Assembly (NCBI RefSeq): GCF_021556395.1
Contig: NZ_JAKGCS010000036.1
Coordinates: forward strand, 496,001-560,000
DNA: 64,000 bases
From: Acuticoccus kalidii
GTDB lineage: Bacteria > Pseudomonadota > Alphaproteobacteria > Rhizobiales > Amorphaceae
Reading direction: 5' to 3'
A program made the position numbers and the translations under genes. Positions 18,540-26,794 of this stretch are shown here, in pieces (position 1 is the first letter of the stretch; the number at the start of each line of letters is the position of its first letter). The notes under the pieces were generated by a model, which saw only the letters and a list, made by a program, of their open reading frames with translations, searched no databases and had not been told where the DNA came from.

Positions 18540-19568
18540 TCAGCCTGCGGCGAGACGCCGGGCGAGGCGGGGAGCGTGATAGGTGAGGATGCCGTCGGCG
18601 CCGGCGCGTTTGAAGGCCATGTGCGCCTCCATCATCACGCGCTCGCCGTCGAGCCAGCCGTTCGCTGCCGCCGCTTCGATCATCGCATATTCCCCGGACA
18701 CCATGTAGGCGAAGGTCGGTGCGCCGAAGCGCTCTTTCACGCGGTAGACGATATCGAGATAGGGAAGGCCGGGCTTGACCATGATCATGTCGGCCGCCTC
18801 GGCGAGGTCGAGCTCCACTTCGCGCAGCGCTTCGAGCGCGTTCGCCGGGTCGAGCTGATAGGTCCGCTTGTCGCCCTTCAGCGCCGCGGTCGCGCCGACG
18901 GCGTCGCGGAAGGGGCCGTAGAAGGCCGACGCGAATTTCGCCGCATAGGCCATGATCTGAACGTGCTCGTGGCCCGCACGGTCGAGCGCGGCACGGATGG
19001 CGCCGATCCGCCCGTCCATCATGTCGGATGGCGCGATGATGTGACAGCCGGCCTCCGCCTGGACGATCGCCTGATTGACGAGCTGCGCGATCGTCGCGTC
19101 GTTGACGATCTCGTCCCCCACCATCAGGCCGTCATGGCCATGGCTCGTATAGGGGTCGAGCGCGACGTCGGTCATGATGCCGAGCGAGGGGACGCGGCGC
19201 GCGATCTCCCGGCAGCCCTGGCAGATCAGGTTGTCGGGATTGGCGGCCTCGGAGCCCTGGGCGTCGCGCTTGTCGGGGCCGGTATAGGGGAAGAGGGCGA
19301 TGGCGGGGATCTGGAGTTCGGCGGCTTCCTCGGCCGCGGCGCCCAGCTCGTCGACCGAGAGGCGGAAGACGCCGGGCATCGACGGGACCGGGTCGCGCCG
19401 GCCCTCGCCTTCGGTGAGGAAAACCGGCCAGATCAGGTCGTCCACCGTCAATGTGTTCTCGCGCACGAGCCGGCGCGACCAGTCGGTGCGCCGGTTGCGG
19501 CGCATCCTGCGTCCTTTCAGGATCTGCGCCATGTCAGGCGCAATCGGCCGCCCCGCTTCAAGATCCAT
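18540..19568 (-). CDS. hemB: Delta-aminolevulinic acid dehydratase (porphobilinogen synthase), Mg-type
   Basis: A 342-residue enzyme that condenses two 5-aminolevulinates to porphobilinogen in haem synthesis. The Schiff-base region MVKPGLPYLD is present. The metal site reads DVALDPYTSHGHDG. The three cysteines of the zinc enzymes are replaced by Ala/Asp positions, as known for the Mg-dependent enzymes of Bradyrhizobium and Pseudomonas. I start at ATG 19568, preceded by GAGGCGGCG on the coding strand. The open frame extends 54 codons further upstream, into the divergent acyl-CoA dehydrogenase promoter, without family similarity. Confidence 0.96.
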   Translation of the reverse strand: MDLEAGRPIAPDMAQILKGRRMRRNRRTDWSRRLVRENTLTVDDLIWPVFLTEGEGRRDPVPSMPGVFRLSVDELGAAAEEAAELQIPAIALFPYTGPDKRDAQGSEAANPDNLICQGCREIARRVPSLGIMTDVALDPYTSHGHDGLMVGDEIVNDATIAQLVNQAIVQAEAGCHIIAPSDMMDGRIGAIRAALDRAGHEHVQIMAYAAKFASAFYGPFRDAVGATAALKGDKRTYQLDPANALEALREVELDLAEAADMIMVKPGLPYLDIVYRVKERFGAPTFAYMVSGEYAMIEAAAANGWLDGERVMMEAHMAFKRAGADGILTYHAPRLARRLAAG

Positions 19569-19728
19569 CGCCGCCTCGTTTCTCGTGACGGGCCGAACGA
19601 TAGAACAAAGCCCCGCCGTCCGTCCACGATCCTCACCGCGCGGCAAGGCCGCATCGGGCGTAATCGGGCCGAGGATTGACGCCGAAGCGTCGGGGATGGA
19701 CTTTCGGAGGATCGCGGGGAGGACGGCC
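19569..19728. promoter_or_regulatory. Divergent promoter region hemB / acyl-CoA dehydrogenase
   Basis: This 160-base region lies between the divergent starts and should hold both promoters. GGGGAGGA just before 19729 is the ribosome-binding site of the dehydrogenase. No clear operator palindrome was recognised. Confidence 0.5.
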
Positions 19729-20874
19729 ATGGATTTCGAGCTGAGCGAGGAACAGCGCGCCTTTCAGTCGATGGCGGAGGACTTCGCGGCGGAGCGGATC
19801 GCACCCTTCGCAGCCGACTGGGATCGAAATTCGACTTTCCCGGTGGATATTCTGCGCGAGGCCGCAAATCTCGGCTTTGCCGGCATCTTCGTGGGCGATG
19901 CGCATGGCGGGTCGGCGCTCACGCGGCTCGATGCGGTGCTGATCTTCGAGGCGCTCTCGGCGGCCTGCCCGTCGACCGCGGCGTATCTGTCGATCCACAA
20001 CATGGTCGCCGGGATGATCGACCGGTTCGGCTCGGACGAGCAGCGCGCCCGTCATCTGCCGATCCTGTGCCGGATGGACGAACTCGCGAGCTACTGTCTC
20101 ACCGAACCGGGCTCGGGCTCGGACGCGGCGAGCCTCAGGACCAAGGCGCGGCGCGATGGGGACGACTATGTCCTCGATGGGGCCAAGGCGTTCATTTCCG
20201 GCGGTGGGGCGGCGGATCTTTATCTCGTGATGGCCCGCACCGGCGGGGAGGGCGCAGGCGGCATTTCCGCCTTCCTGGTGCCGAAGGGAACGCCCGGCCT
20301 GTCCTTCGGGGCGAACGAGGAAAAACTCGGCTGGCACTCGCAGCCGACCGCCGCGGTGATGTTGGAGAATTGCCGCATTCCGGCGGAAAACCGCCTCGGG
20401 GCGGAAGGCGAGGGCTTCAAGTTCGCGATGGCCGGGCTCGATGGCGGCCGCCTCAATATCGGCGCCTGTTCCATCGGCGCAGCGGGCGCCTCGCTCACCA
20501 TGGCGCTCCGCTACGCCAAGGAGCGGCGCCAGTTCGGCAAACCGCTCGAAGCCTTTCAGGCGCTGCAATTCAAACTCGCCGATATGGCGACGAGCCTCGA
20601 AGCGGCGCGCCTTCTCCTTTATAAGGCCGCGATCGCCGTCGAGAACGGCGAGACGGGCGCCACGGTGTCGGCCGCGATGGCAAAGCGCCTCGCGACCGAT
20701 ACCGGGTTCGACATCGTGAACCAGGCGCTCCAGATCCACGGCGGCTACGGCTATCTTCGCGACTATCCTCTGGAGCGTTATCTGCGCGATCTGAGGGTGC
20801 ACCAGATCCTAGAGGGAACGAACGAGATCATGCGCGTGATCGTCGCCCGCCACATCCTCAGTGCTGAAGGCTGA
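19729..20874 (+). CDS. Acyl-CoA dehydrogenase, probable isobutyryl-CoA dehydrogenase
   Basis: A 381-residue FAD enzyme that introduces a 2,3-double bond into an acyl-CoA. N-terminal helical, middle beta and C-terminal helical domains are complete. The catalytic Glu362 sits in QILEGTNEIMR, the position used by short- and branched-chain enzymes such as ACAD8. The TEPGSGSDA FAD-binding motif is near 124-132. The next genes encode 3-hydroxyisobutyryl-CoA hydrolase and 3-hydroxyisobutyrate dehydrogenase, so valine breakdown is the likely role. No separate enoyl-CoA hydratase is seen in the operon. ATG 19729 follows a strong GGGGAGGA; longer upstream frames overlap hemB. Confidence 0.92.
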   Translation: MDFELSEEQRAFQSMAEDFAAERIAPFAADWDRNSTFPVDILREAANLGFAGIFVGDAHGGSALTRLDAVLIFEALSAACPSTAAYLSIHNMVAGMIDRFGSDEQRARHLPILCRMDELASYCLTEPGSGSDAASLRTKARRDGDDYVLDGAKAFISGGGAADLYLVMARTGGEGAGGISAFLVPKGTPGLSFGANEEKLGWHSQPTAAVMLENCRIPAENRLGAEGEGFKFAMAGLDGGRLNIGACSIGAAGASLTMALRYAKERRQFGKPLEAFQALQFKLADMATSLEAARLLLYKAAIAVENGETGATVSAAMAKRLATDTGFDIVNQALQIHGGYGYLRDYPLERYLRDLRVHQILEGTNEIMRVIVARHILSAEG

Positions 20875-21902
20875 TGAGCGACATTTTGTTTGATACGGTC
20901 GGCCGCGCCGGCATCGTCACCCTGAACCGGGCGAGCGCGCTCAACGCGCTCACCGAACCCATGGTGCGTGAGCTCGGCGACGCGCTCGACGAATGGGAAC
21001 GCGACGACCGGGTGGAGCGCGTCGCGATCCGGGCGGAGGGCAAGGCCTTCTGCGCCGGTGGTGACCTTCGCGACGTCTTTGAGAGGCGGGCGAGCGCGAC
21101 GCCCTTCTTCGCGACCGAATATTGCACCAACCATCGGATCGGCACCTACAAGAAGCCGGTGATCGCGCTGATCGACGGCATCTGCATGGGCGGCGGGGTC
21201 GGTATCTCGGTGCACGGCTCGCATCGCGTCGCCTCCGAAAAGCTGGTCTTCGCGATGCCGGAAACGGCGGTCGGTCTGTTCCCCGATGTCGGCGCGAGCC
21301 ACATCCTGTCCGAGCTCGAGGGGGAGACGGGGCTCTATCTGGGGCTCACCGGCGCGCGCCTCGGGCGCGACGCGGCGGCGGAGATCGGCATCGTCACGCA
21401 TCCGACGGACGCTTCGCGGATGGGCGACGCGCTCGACCGGGTCGCCCATGGCCGCGACCTCGATGGCGGGCTCGACGAGCTGAAGGTCGAGACCGAGCCG
21501 CGCGATCCGGACGAGATCGCCGTCATCGACGAGGCGTTCTCGGCCGGCAGCGTGCGCGAGATCCTCGACCGGCTCGACGCGACCGAGGGGGCGTTCTCCG
21601 ACGGCGCGGCGAAGGCGATCCGGACGATGTCGCCGACGAGCCTCGAAGTGACCTTCCGCGAGATCAGGCGGGCGAAGGGCGAATCGCTCGCGGCCTGCCT
21701 CACGATGGAATACCGGATCGTCTGCCAGATCCTCGAGGGGCACGACCTTTTCGAGGGGATCCGCGCCATTCTGATCGACAAGGATCGCAACCCGCATTGG
21801 TCGCCCGCGACGCTCGAAGCGGTCGAGAAGGAAGCGATCGACCAGCACTTCAAGGTTCCGCATGACGGGGATCTCCTCATTCCGGGCGCGGCCTCTCGAT
21901 GA
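20874..21902 (+). CDS. 3-hydroxyisobutyryl-CoA hydrolase (enoyl-CoA hydratase/isomerase family)
   Basis: A 342-residue crotonase-fold hydrolase that releases 3-hydroxyisobutyrate from its CoA ester in valine catabolism. The family motifs are AFCAGGDLRD (59-67, oxyanion hole) and MPETAVGLFPDVGAS. The latter contains the two acidic residues, Glu130 and Asp138, conserved in HIBCH enzymes, which separates it from plain enoyl-CoA hydratases. Its start overlaps the dehydrogenase stop by one base (TGATG), so translation is coupled. Confidence 0.93.
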   Translation: MSDILFDTVGRAGIVTLNRASALNALTEPMVRELGDALDEWERDDRVERVAIRAEGKAFCAGGDLRDVFERRASATPFFATEYCTNHRIGTYKKPVIALIDGICMGGGVGISVHGSHRVASEKLVFAMPETAVGLFPDVGASHILSELEGETGLYLGLTGARLGRDAAAEIGIVTHPTDASRMGDALDRVAHGRDLDGGLDELKVETEPRDPDEIAVIDEAFSAGSVREILDRLDATEGAFSDGAAKAIRTMSPTSLEVTFREIRRAKGESLAACLTMEYRIVCQILEGHDLFEGIRAILIDKDRNPHWSPATLEAVEKEAIDQHFKVPHDGDLLIPGAASR

Positions 21903-23599
21903 GCGTCGACGATCCCCGGAAGGAGGCCGACACCTCGCTTCCCGACGATGCCAACGCTCCGGCCGGCGCCGCCCTCAGCGGCACAAATGAGGCCGGCCCA
22001 GGCGAGCCCGCCGCCGGGGCCCGAGGCCCGAATGCGAAGACGCCGCCCGAGGCGGTTTCCGGCGAACCGGACGAGCCCGCGCCGACGCCGCCCGAGACGG
22101 TCGCGTCGGAGCCGGGCGAGCCTGCTCCGACGCCGCCCGTTGCCGAGCCCGTTCCAGTGGAGCCATCCGCCGCGCCGGCGTCCGTGTCCGAGCCCGTGCC
22201 GATCGAGCCGGATGCCGCCAAGGCTGGGGCGCAGCCCTCCGGCATGAAGCCGCGTCCCGCGACGACGCCGGTCGACCCTGAGGCGCTTGCCCGCGCCGCC
22301 GCCCGCCGCGCCGCGGCCACGGCGAAGGCGGAAGGGAAAACCACCCCGCCGCCGTCCGAACCCATCGCGGCCGCCGGTGTCGACACCGCGCCTGTGCCGG
22401 GCGAAACGAACGCGCCCGCCGAGGGAGAGGCGCCGACGGACGGCCGCGCCGAGGACGCGGCTCACGCCGTGGCACCGCCATCTGACGCGCCCGCCGACGC
22501 CGTGGATGCCGCAGCGCCCACCGACGCACCCGCCGAGCAAGGAGCGTTCGAGCCACGTGCGAAGCCGCCAGCAATAGAGGCGAAGCCGCCAGCACCAGAA
22601 GCGAAGCCGCCAGCACGAGAGGCGAAGCCGCAAGCGCCAGAGGCGAAGCCGGCCGGACAAGGGGCGAAGCCGCCGGCGTCACAGGCCAAGCCCCCCGCGA
22701 CACAAGCAAGGCCGCCCGCGACCCGGCCGGACGCTCGCCCCGCGGCGACGGCGGCGGTGGCGGCTTCCCCGAAGGCCGCCGCGGCGCGCAACGCGGATGC
22801 GGATCGGCCGGCTCTTGCGAAGGCCGCCGCACCCGTGAAGGCGGGCACCGGGACGCAGCTCGCGGGACGGTCCGCCGGCAAGACCGCCAACGCCGACAAA
22901 GCCTCCCCCTCCGAGACGGACACCGCGAGCGCCGCGCATCCGCCGGCGACCCGCACGGCACGCGGCACCGCCGCCGCCGTTGCCGCGAGCCGCGCGCTCG
23001 CACGGACCGGGACGGCCCTCGTGAGGCGCGCGTCGACCGACATCGCGGCGAAGGATGATGCGGGCTCGCCCGCCAAGACCACCAACGCACCGGCCAAGAC
23101 CGCCCGCCCGGCCGCCCCCCGCCCCCTCGCCAATCCGCCAGGAGCGACCGGATCGCGCCGGGGCCCGATGTCGCTCGAGGCGCTCCAAGCGCCCAAGGCA
23201 GAGGCGCGACGCGACGCGCTGTGGATTGCGATCGCCACCATATTGCGCCTCGTCGCCATCGCGTGGCTCGCCGGGACGGTGTTCGTCTGGGCAAAGCTCG
23301 TCGGCTATCTCCCCTCGAGCCTTTCGACCGACTGGCACGCCCCGGACGGGCCGTGGATCTCGACGATGACCGCCGCGATCATCTTCCCCGTCGGCGGGGT
23401 GGGGCTGTGGCTGTTGTCGCAATGGGGGGTCGTGGTGTGGGGCGCGACGCTCGTCTTCGATCTCGCGCTGCTCGTCTTCGCGCCGCAATTGATGCCCTTC
23501 GGGCCGGTCGCCTTCGCCGTGAACACGGCCCTCATCGTCATCGTCGGCCTCCTTGCCCTATGGCGGGCGCGCCGGCGGGCGAAAGAGGAGGCCGAATAG
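21899..23599 (+). CDS. Ala/Pro-rich protein with C-terminal membrane domain (DUF6163-like)
   Basis: A 566-residue protein of unknown function. Residues 1 to about 435 are low-complexity, dominated by Ala, Pro, Glu and Lys, with a tandem seven-residue repeat (AKPPAPE-like, eight copies at about 221-276). The C-terminal ~120 residues are well ordered, with about four predicted membrane helices (starting ALWIAIATILRLVAIAWLAG near 441). They resemble the small membrane proteins called DUF6163 in Hyphomicrobiales. The ATG overlaps the hydrolase stop by 4 bases, so it is translated with the valine genes. There is no N-terminal signal, so the long arm is probably cytosolic. I infer no enzymatic role. 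Confidence 0.8.
   Translation: MSVDDPRKEADTSLPDDANAPAGAALSGTNEAGPGEPAAGARGPNAKTPPEAVSGEPDEPAPTPPETVASEPGEPAPTPPVAEPVPVEPSAAPASVSEPVPIEPDAAKAGAQPSGMKPRPATTPVDPEALARAAARRAAATAKAEGKTTPPPSEPIAAAGVDTAPVPGETNAPAEGEAPTDGRAEDAAHAVAPPSDAPADAVDAAAPTDAPAEQGAFEPRAKPPAIEAKPPAPEAKPPAREAKPQAPEAKPAGQGAKPPASQAKPPATQARPPATRPDARPAATAAVAASPKAAAARNADADRPALAKAAAPVKAGTGTQLAGRSAGKTANADKASPSETDTASAAHPPATRTARGTAAAVAASRALARTGTALVRRASTDIAAKDDAGSPAKTTNAPAKTARPAAPRPLANPPGATGSRRGPMSLEALQAPKAEARRDALWIAIATILRLVAIAWLAGTVFVWAKLVGYLPSSLSTDWHAPDGPWISTMTAAIIFPVGGVGLWLLSQWGVVVWGATLVFDLALLVFAPQLMPFGPVAFAVNTALIVIVGLLALWRARRRAKEEAE
22559..22726 (+). repeat. 21-bp tandem repeat, eight copies, in the Ala/Pro-rich gene
   Basis: The unit begins GCGAAGCCGCCAGC and recurs every 21 bases from 22559, with increasing divergence toward the 3' end. 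Each unit encodes AKPPA-x-E or a variant. The in-frame period allows length change without frameshift. Confidence 0.9.
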
Positions 23600-23657
23600 G
23601 CGGTAAGGCGCGGCGGGCTCAACGTTCGACATAACAAAACCGACGGGAGGAACGGCC

Positions 23658-24545
23658 ATGGCGCGGATCACATTCATCGGCCTCGGCAACATGGGAGCGC
23701 CGATGGCGCGGAACCTCGCGACGGCCGGCCACACGGTCGTCGGGTTCGATGTCGTCGAGGCCGCCCGCACGCGCTTCGCCGAGGAGGGCGGCACCGTCCT
23801 CGACACGATGGCGGCGGCGCTCGAGGGGGCGGAAGTCGTCCTGACGATGCTGCCCTCCGGCGCGGAGGTGAAGGCGGTGATCGCCGGCCCGGACGGGGTC
23901 CTCGCCCACGCCGAGCCGGGCGCGCTCCTGATCGACTGCTCCACCATCGACGTCGCCACCGCGCGCGAGGTCGCCGCGGAGGCCGCCGCCCGCGGCTTCG
24001 AGATGATCGACGCGCCGGTCTCCGGCGGTGTCGCGGGAGCGGCGGCCGGGACGCTGACCTTCATGGTGGGCGGACCCGAGACCGCCTATGCGATGGCCGC
24101 GCCGCTCCTCGAGGTGATGGGCCGCACGATCGTCCATGCCGGCGATGCGGGGGCCGGGCAGGCGGCCAAGATCTGCAACAATATGATCCTCGGCATCTCG
24201 ATGATCGCGGTCAGCGAGGCGTTCAACCTGGCCGACGGGCTCGGCCTCGACCGGCAGAAGCTGTTCGACGTGGCGAGCACCGCCTCCGGCCAATGCTGGT
24301 CGCTCACGACCTATTGCCCGGTGCCGGGCCCCGTCCCGACATCGCCGGCGAACCGGGACTACAAACCCGGCTTCACCGCAAAGATGATGCTGAAAGACCT
24401 CCGTCTCGCCGCCGATGCGGCGAACGCCTCCGGCGTTAACGCTCCTCTCGGCGCGGAAGCGGGCAAAGTGTACGAGGCATTTTGCAATTCGGGGGGCGAT
24501 GCGACCGACTTTTCAGGCGTCGTCCGCTTCCTGAGGGGAGGGTAA
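23658..24545 (+). CDS. mmsB: 3-hydroxyisobutyrate dehydrogenase
   Basis: A 295-residue NAD-dependent beta-hydroxyacid dehydrogenase that oxidises 3-hydroxyisobutyrate to methylmalonate semialdehyde in valine breakdown. The dinucleotide motif GLGNMGAPMARN lies at 8-19. The substrate loop is DAPVSGGVAGA, and the catalytic lysine region is GQAAKICNN. The position after isobutyryl-CoA dehydrogenase and 3-hydroxyisobutyryl-CoA hydrolase fits. GGGAGGAA precedes the ATG. It is the last gene of the operon. Methylmalonate-semialdehyde dehydrogenase is not in the window. Confidence 0.95.
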   Translation: MARITFIGLGNMGAPMARNLATAGHTVVGFDVVEAARTRFAEEGGTVLDTMAAALEGAEVVLTMLPSGAEVKAVIAGPDGVLAHAEPGALLIDCSTIDVATAREVAAEAAARGFEMIDAPVSGGVAGAAAGTLTFMVGGPETAYAMAAPLLEVMGRTIVHAGDAGAGQAAKICNNMILGISMIAVSEAFNLADGLGLDRQKLFDVASTASGQCWSLTTYCPVPGPVPTSPANRDYKPGFTAKMMLKDLRLAADAANASGVNAPLGAEAGKVYEAFCNSGGDATDFSGVVRFLRGG

Positions 24546-24678
24546 TCTTTTTGTGACGCAAATATCACGGCAACCGCGTTAACCACTGATTCACGCTAGC
24601 ACTTAAGCACCGCTTTATCGCGCTCTCGCACGGTCGGGGAAAAGCGCCCGAAATTGGGCCGAGACCAAGAGGCAGAGA

Positions 24679-25197
24679 ATGAATTTGGCGGTGCGACAGG
24701 CGGAACGAGACGAGACGGGAGATCCTCCCGTCGATTCCAAGGCGCGGGAGGCCTACGTAGAGACGATCCGTCTCATCGAACGGGCTCACCGTCGCTTTCT
24801 GGACGTCGTGAAGGATGAGTTGGAGCGCCTTGGACGGGAAGAGATCAACAACGTCCAGGCCGTGCTCCTGCACAATGTGGGCTGCGAAGAGCTGACGCCG
24901 AGCGAACTCAAATCGCGCGGCTACTATCTCGGCTCCAACGTGTCCTACAACCTCAAAAAGCTCGGTGAACTGGGCTATCTGGCGCAGCGCCGCTCGACGC
25001 GCGACCGCCGGACGGTCCGCATCACCGTGACGGAGAAGGGCGCCGAGATCGCCGGGATCGTCGAGGCGTTGCTCGACCGTCACATGCAGTCTCTCGGCCC
25101 GATCGGTGGTGTCGAGGAAACGAGCCTCGAAGCGGCCACGCAGACGCTTCGCCGTCTCGATCGGTTCTGGAAAGACCAGGTGCTCTATCGTCTATGA
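24679..25197 (+). CDS. ldtR: MarR-family regulator LdtR
   Basis: A 172-residue winged-helix regulator. The helix-turn-helix lies near 73-110 (LTPSELKSRGYYLGSNVSYN). The wing includes RRSTRDRRTVRI, a MarR signature. It is a close match in sequence and context to LdtR of Liberibacter and Sinorhizobium, which controls the neighbouring L,D-transpeptidase gene and osmotic-stress functions. Here the transpeptidase gene follows 141 bases downstream on the same strand. AGAGGCAGAG precedes the ATG. Confidence 0.9.
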   Translation: MNLAVRQAERDETGDPPVDSKAREAYVETIRLIERAHRRFLDVVKDELERLGREEINNVQAVLLHNVGCEELTPSELKSRGYYLGSNVSYNLKKLGELGYLAQRRSTRDRRTVRITVTEKGAEIAGIVEALLDRHMQSLGPIGGVEETSLEAATQTLRRLDRFWKDQVLYRL

Positions 25198-25234
25198 TGC
25201 GCTCGCGCATCGTCCGGCGTTTTGACCCGCGCGA

Positions 25235-25254
25235 TGCGGCCCTTGAGGGCCGCA
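25235..25254 (+). terminator. Hairpin between ldtR and ldtP
   Basis: TGCGGCCC (25235-25242) pairs perfectly with GGGCCGCA (25247-25254) around TTGA. A T-rich stretch (TTTGTTTG) begins 12 bases later, so an intrinsic terminator or attenuator is plausible but not classic. Confidence 0.5.
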
Positions 25255-25371
25255 CGGGCGTCGCATTTGTTTGATCAGACGATCGTTGTTCATTTACCAT
25301 CGCCGTGGTACGCGCAACCATACAGTCTCGTATCCTGAGTGGGGGTTCGCGTGTTTCAGACGACCCGAACG

Positions 25372-26649
25372 ATGCCGTCTGTTTCCGGTCTGCGCGCCGT
25401 TGGCAGGCCTTTCATGGTTGCATTGGCCGCCGCCGCGTTCGCGGCGATCCTGCCCTTGAGGGCAGAGGCGCAGAACGATAGCCCTCTCGAAGCGCTGAGA
25501 GATTTCAAGCGGCAGGCCGAATGGACCGACCGCTTCGACGCCACCTTGCCCGAGGTGCACGCCGTCAATTCCTTGCAGCCGACGCTCTCCCCCGAGGCTC
25601 TCGGGCGGATGCAGCTCGCGATCGAGCGCTATCGCACGCTCGCCGCCTCGGGCGGTTGGCCGATCGTCCCGGCCGGCAAGACCGCCATGCAGCTCGGTGT
25701 GCGCGACCAGGCCGTAGCGGTGCTGCGCCAGCGCCTCGCCGCATCCGGCGATCTCGTCCAGGCCGGTGGGCGCGATGACGTGTTCGATTCCTACGTCGCC
25801 GCCGCCGTGCGCCGCTTCCAGCTCCGCCATGGCCTGCGCGGTGACGGCATCGTCGACCAGCAGACGCTCGACGCGATGAACGTGCCCGTCACGGTGCGCC
25901 TGCAGCAGCTCGAGACCAATCTCGGCCGCATCGCCGAGCGGGCGAACGACCTGTCGGATCGCTATGTCCTCGTGAACATTCCGGCCGCTGAGATCGAGGC
26001 GGTGGAGAACGGCCGCGTCCGCTCGCGGCACACTGGCGTCGTCGGCAAGGTGGACCGGCAGAGCCCGATCCTCGTTTCGCGCGTCCACGAGATCAACTTC
26101 AACCCGTACTGGACCGTCCCGGTTTCGATCGTCCGCCGCGATCTCATCCCAAAGATGAAGAAGAACCCGGAATATCTCGCTGAGCAGAAAATCAAGATCT
26201 ACCGCTGGGGCGACGAGAGCCGCGAGTACGACTATCGCGAGATCGATTGGAACACCGACGAGGCGACGACCTACATGTTCCGCCAGGAGCCCGGCGAACT
26301 GAACTCGCTCGGCACGGTGAAGATCAACTTCCACAACCAGCACCAGGTCTATCTGCACGACACGCCGCAAAAGAGCCTCTTCGGCGAGGATGCGCGCTTC
26401 CACTCCTCGGGCTGCGTGCGCGTTCAGAATGTGCGTGAGCTGATCACCTGGCTGTTGCAGCCGAACGGTTGGGACCGCGGCAAGGTCGACGCCACGATCC
26501 GCTCCGGCGAGCGGCTCGACGTCCAGCTCGACCGCCCGACGCAGATCATGTTCGCCTACATCACCGCCTGGGTGAACGCGGACGGCGTCGTCCATTTCCG
26601 TGACGACATCTACAACAAGGACGGCGTCGAGACGCTCGCCTTGCGCTGA
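25372..26649 (+). CDS. ldtP: L,D-transpeptidase, YkuD family (LdtP)
   Basis: A 425-residue exported enzyme that forms L,D (3-3) cross-links or anchors proteins to peptidoglycan. A signal peptide covers about residues 1-33 (ending LRAEA). A peptidoglycan-binding domain lies near 100-160 (AVAVLRQRLAA, FQLRHGLRGDGIVD). The YkuD domain ends with the catalytic His344 and Cys348 in HSSGCVRV. I chose ATG 25372 since it gives a cleaner signal peptide; GTG 25339 adds 11 residues. The pair with ldtR upstream and glyA downstream is conserved in Hyphomicrobiales. Confidence 0.93.
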   Translation: MPSVSGLRAVGRPFMVALAAAAFAAILPLRAEAQNDSPLEALRDFKRQAEWTDRFDATLPEVHAVNSLQPTLSPEALGRMQLAIERYRTLAASGGWPIVPAGKTAMQLGVRDQAVAVLRQRLAASGDLVQAGGRDDVFDSYVAAAVRRFQLRHGLRGDGIVDQQTLDAMNVPVTVRLQQLETNLGRIAERANDLSDRYVLVNIPAAEIEAVENGRVRSRHTGVVGKVDRQSPILVSRVHEINFNPYWTVPVSIVRRDLIPKMKKNPEYLAEQKIKIYRWGDESREYDYREIDWNTDEATTYMFRQEPGELNSLGTVKINFHNQHQVYLHDTPQKSLFGEDARFHSSGCVRVQNVRELITWLLQPNGWDRGKVDATIRSGERLDVQLDRPTQIMFAYITAWVNADGVVHFRDDIYNKDGVETLALR

Positions 26650-26664
26650 TCCTCCATCGCCACC

Positions 26665-26748
26665 GGCGCCGCGTGCGGCGCCGATCAGGCCGGTGTGCGT
26701 TGCACCGGCCGCCAAACCCCGACAGCCGGTGCGAGCCATTGCACCGGC
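26665..26748 (+). promoter_or_regulatory. Three consecutive hairpins between ldtP and glyA
   Basis: Hairpin A is GGCGCCGC/GCGGCGCC (26665-26682). Hairpin B is GGCCGGTG/CACCGGCC (26688-26710). Hairpin C is GCCGGTGC/GCACCGGC (26725-26748). B and C have nearly the same arms, so alternative pairing between them is possible. They lie 47 bases before the glyA start. A T-run is lacking, so they may be ldtP 3' structures or a glyA leader element. Confidence 0.6.
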
Positions 26749-26794
26749 TTTGCGTCGTCTCTATGGTCGCCGCAAAATCCAAGGGAGACAGTCT

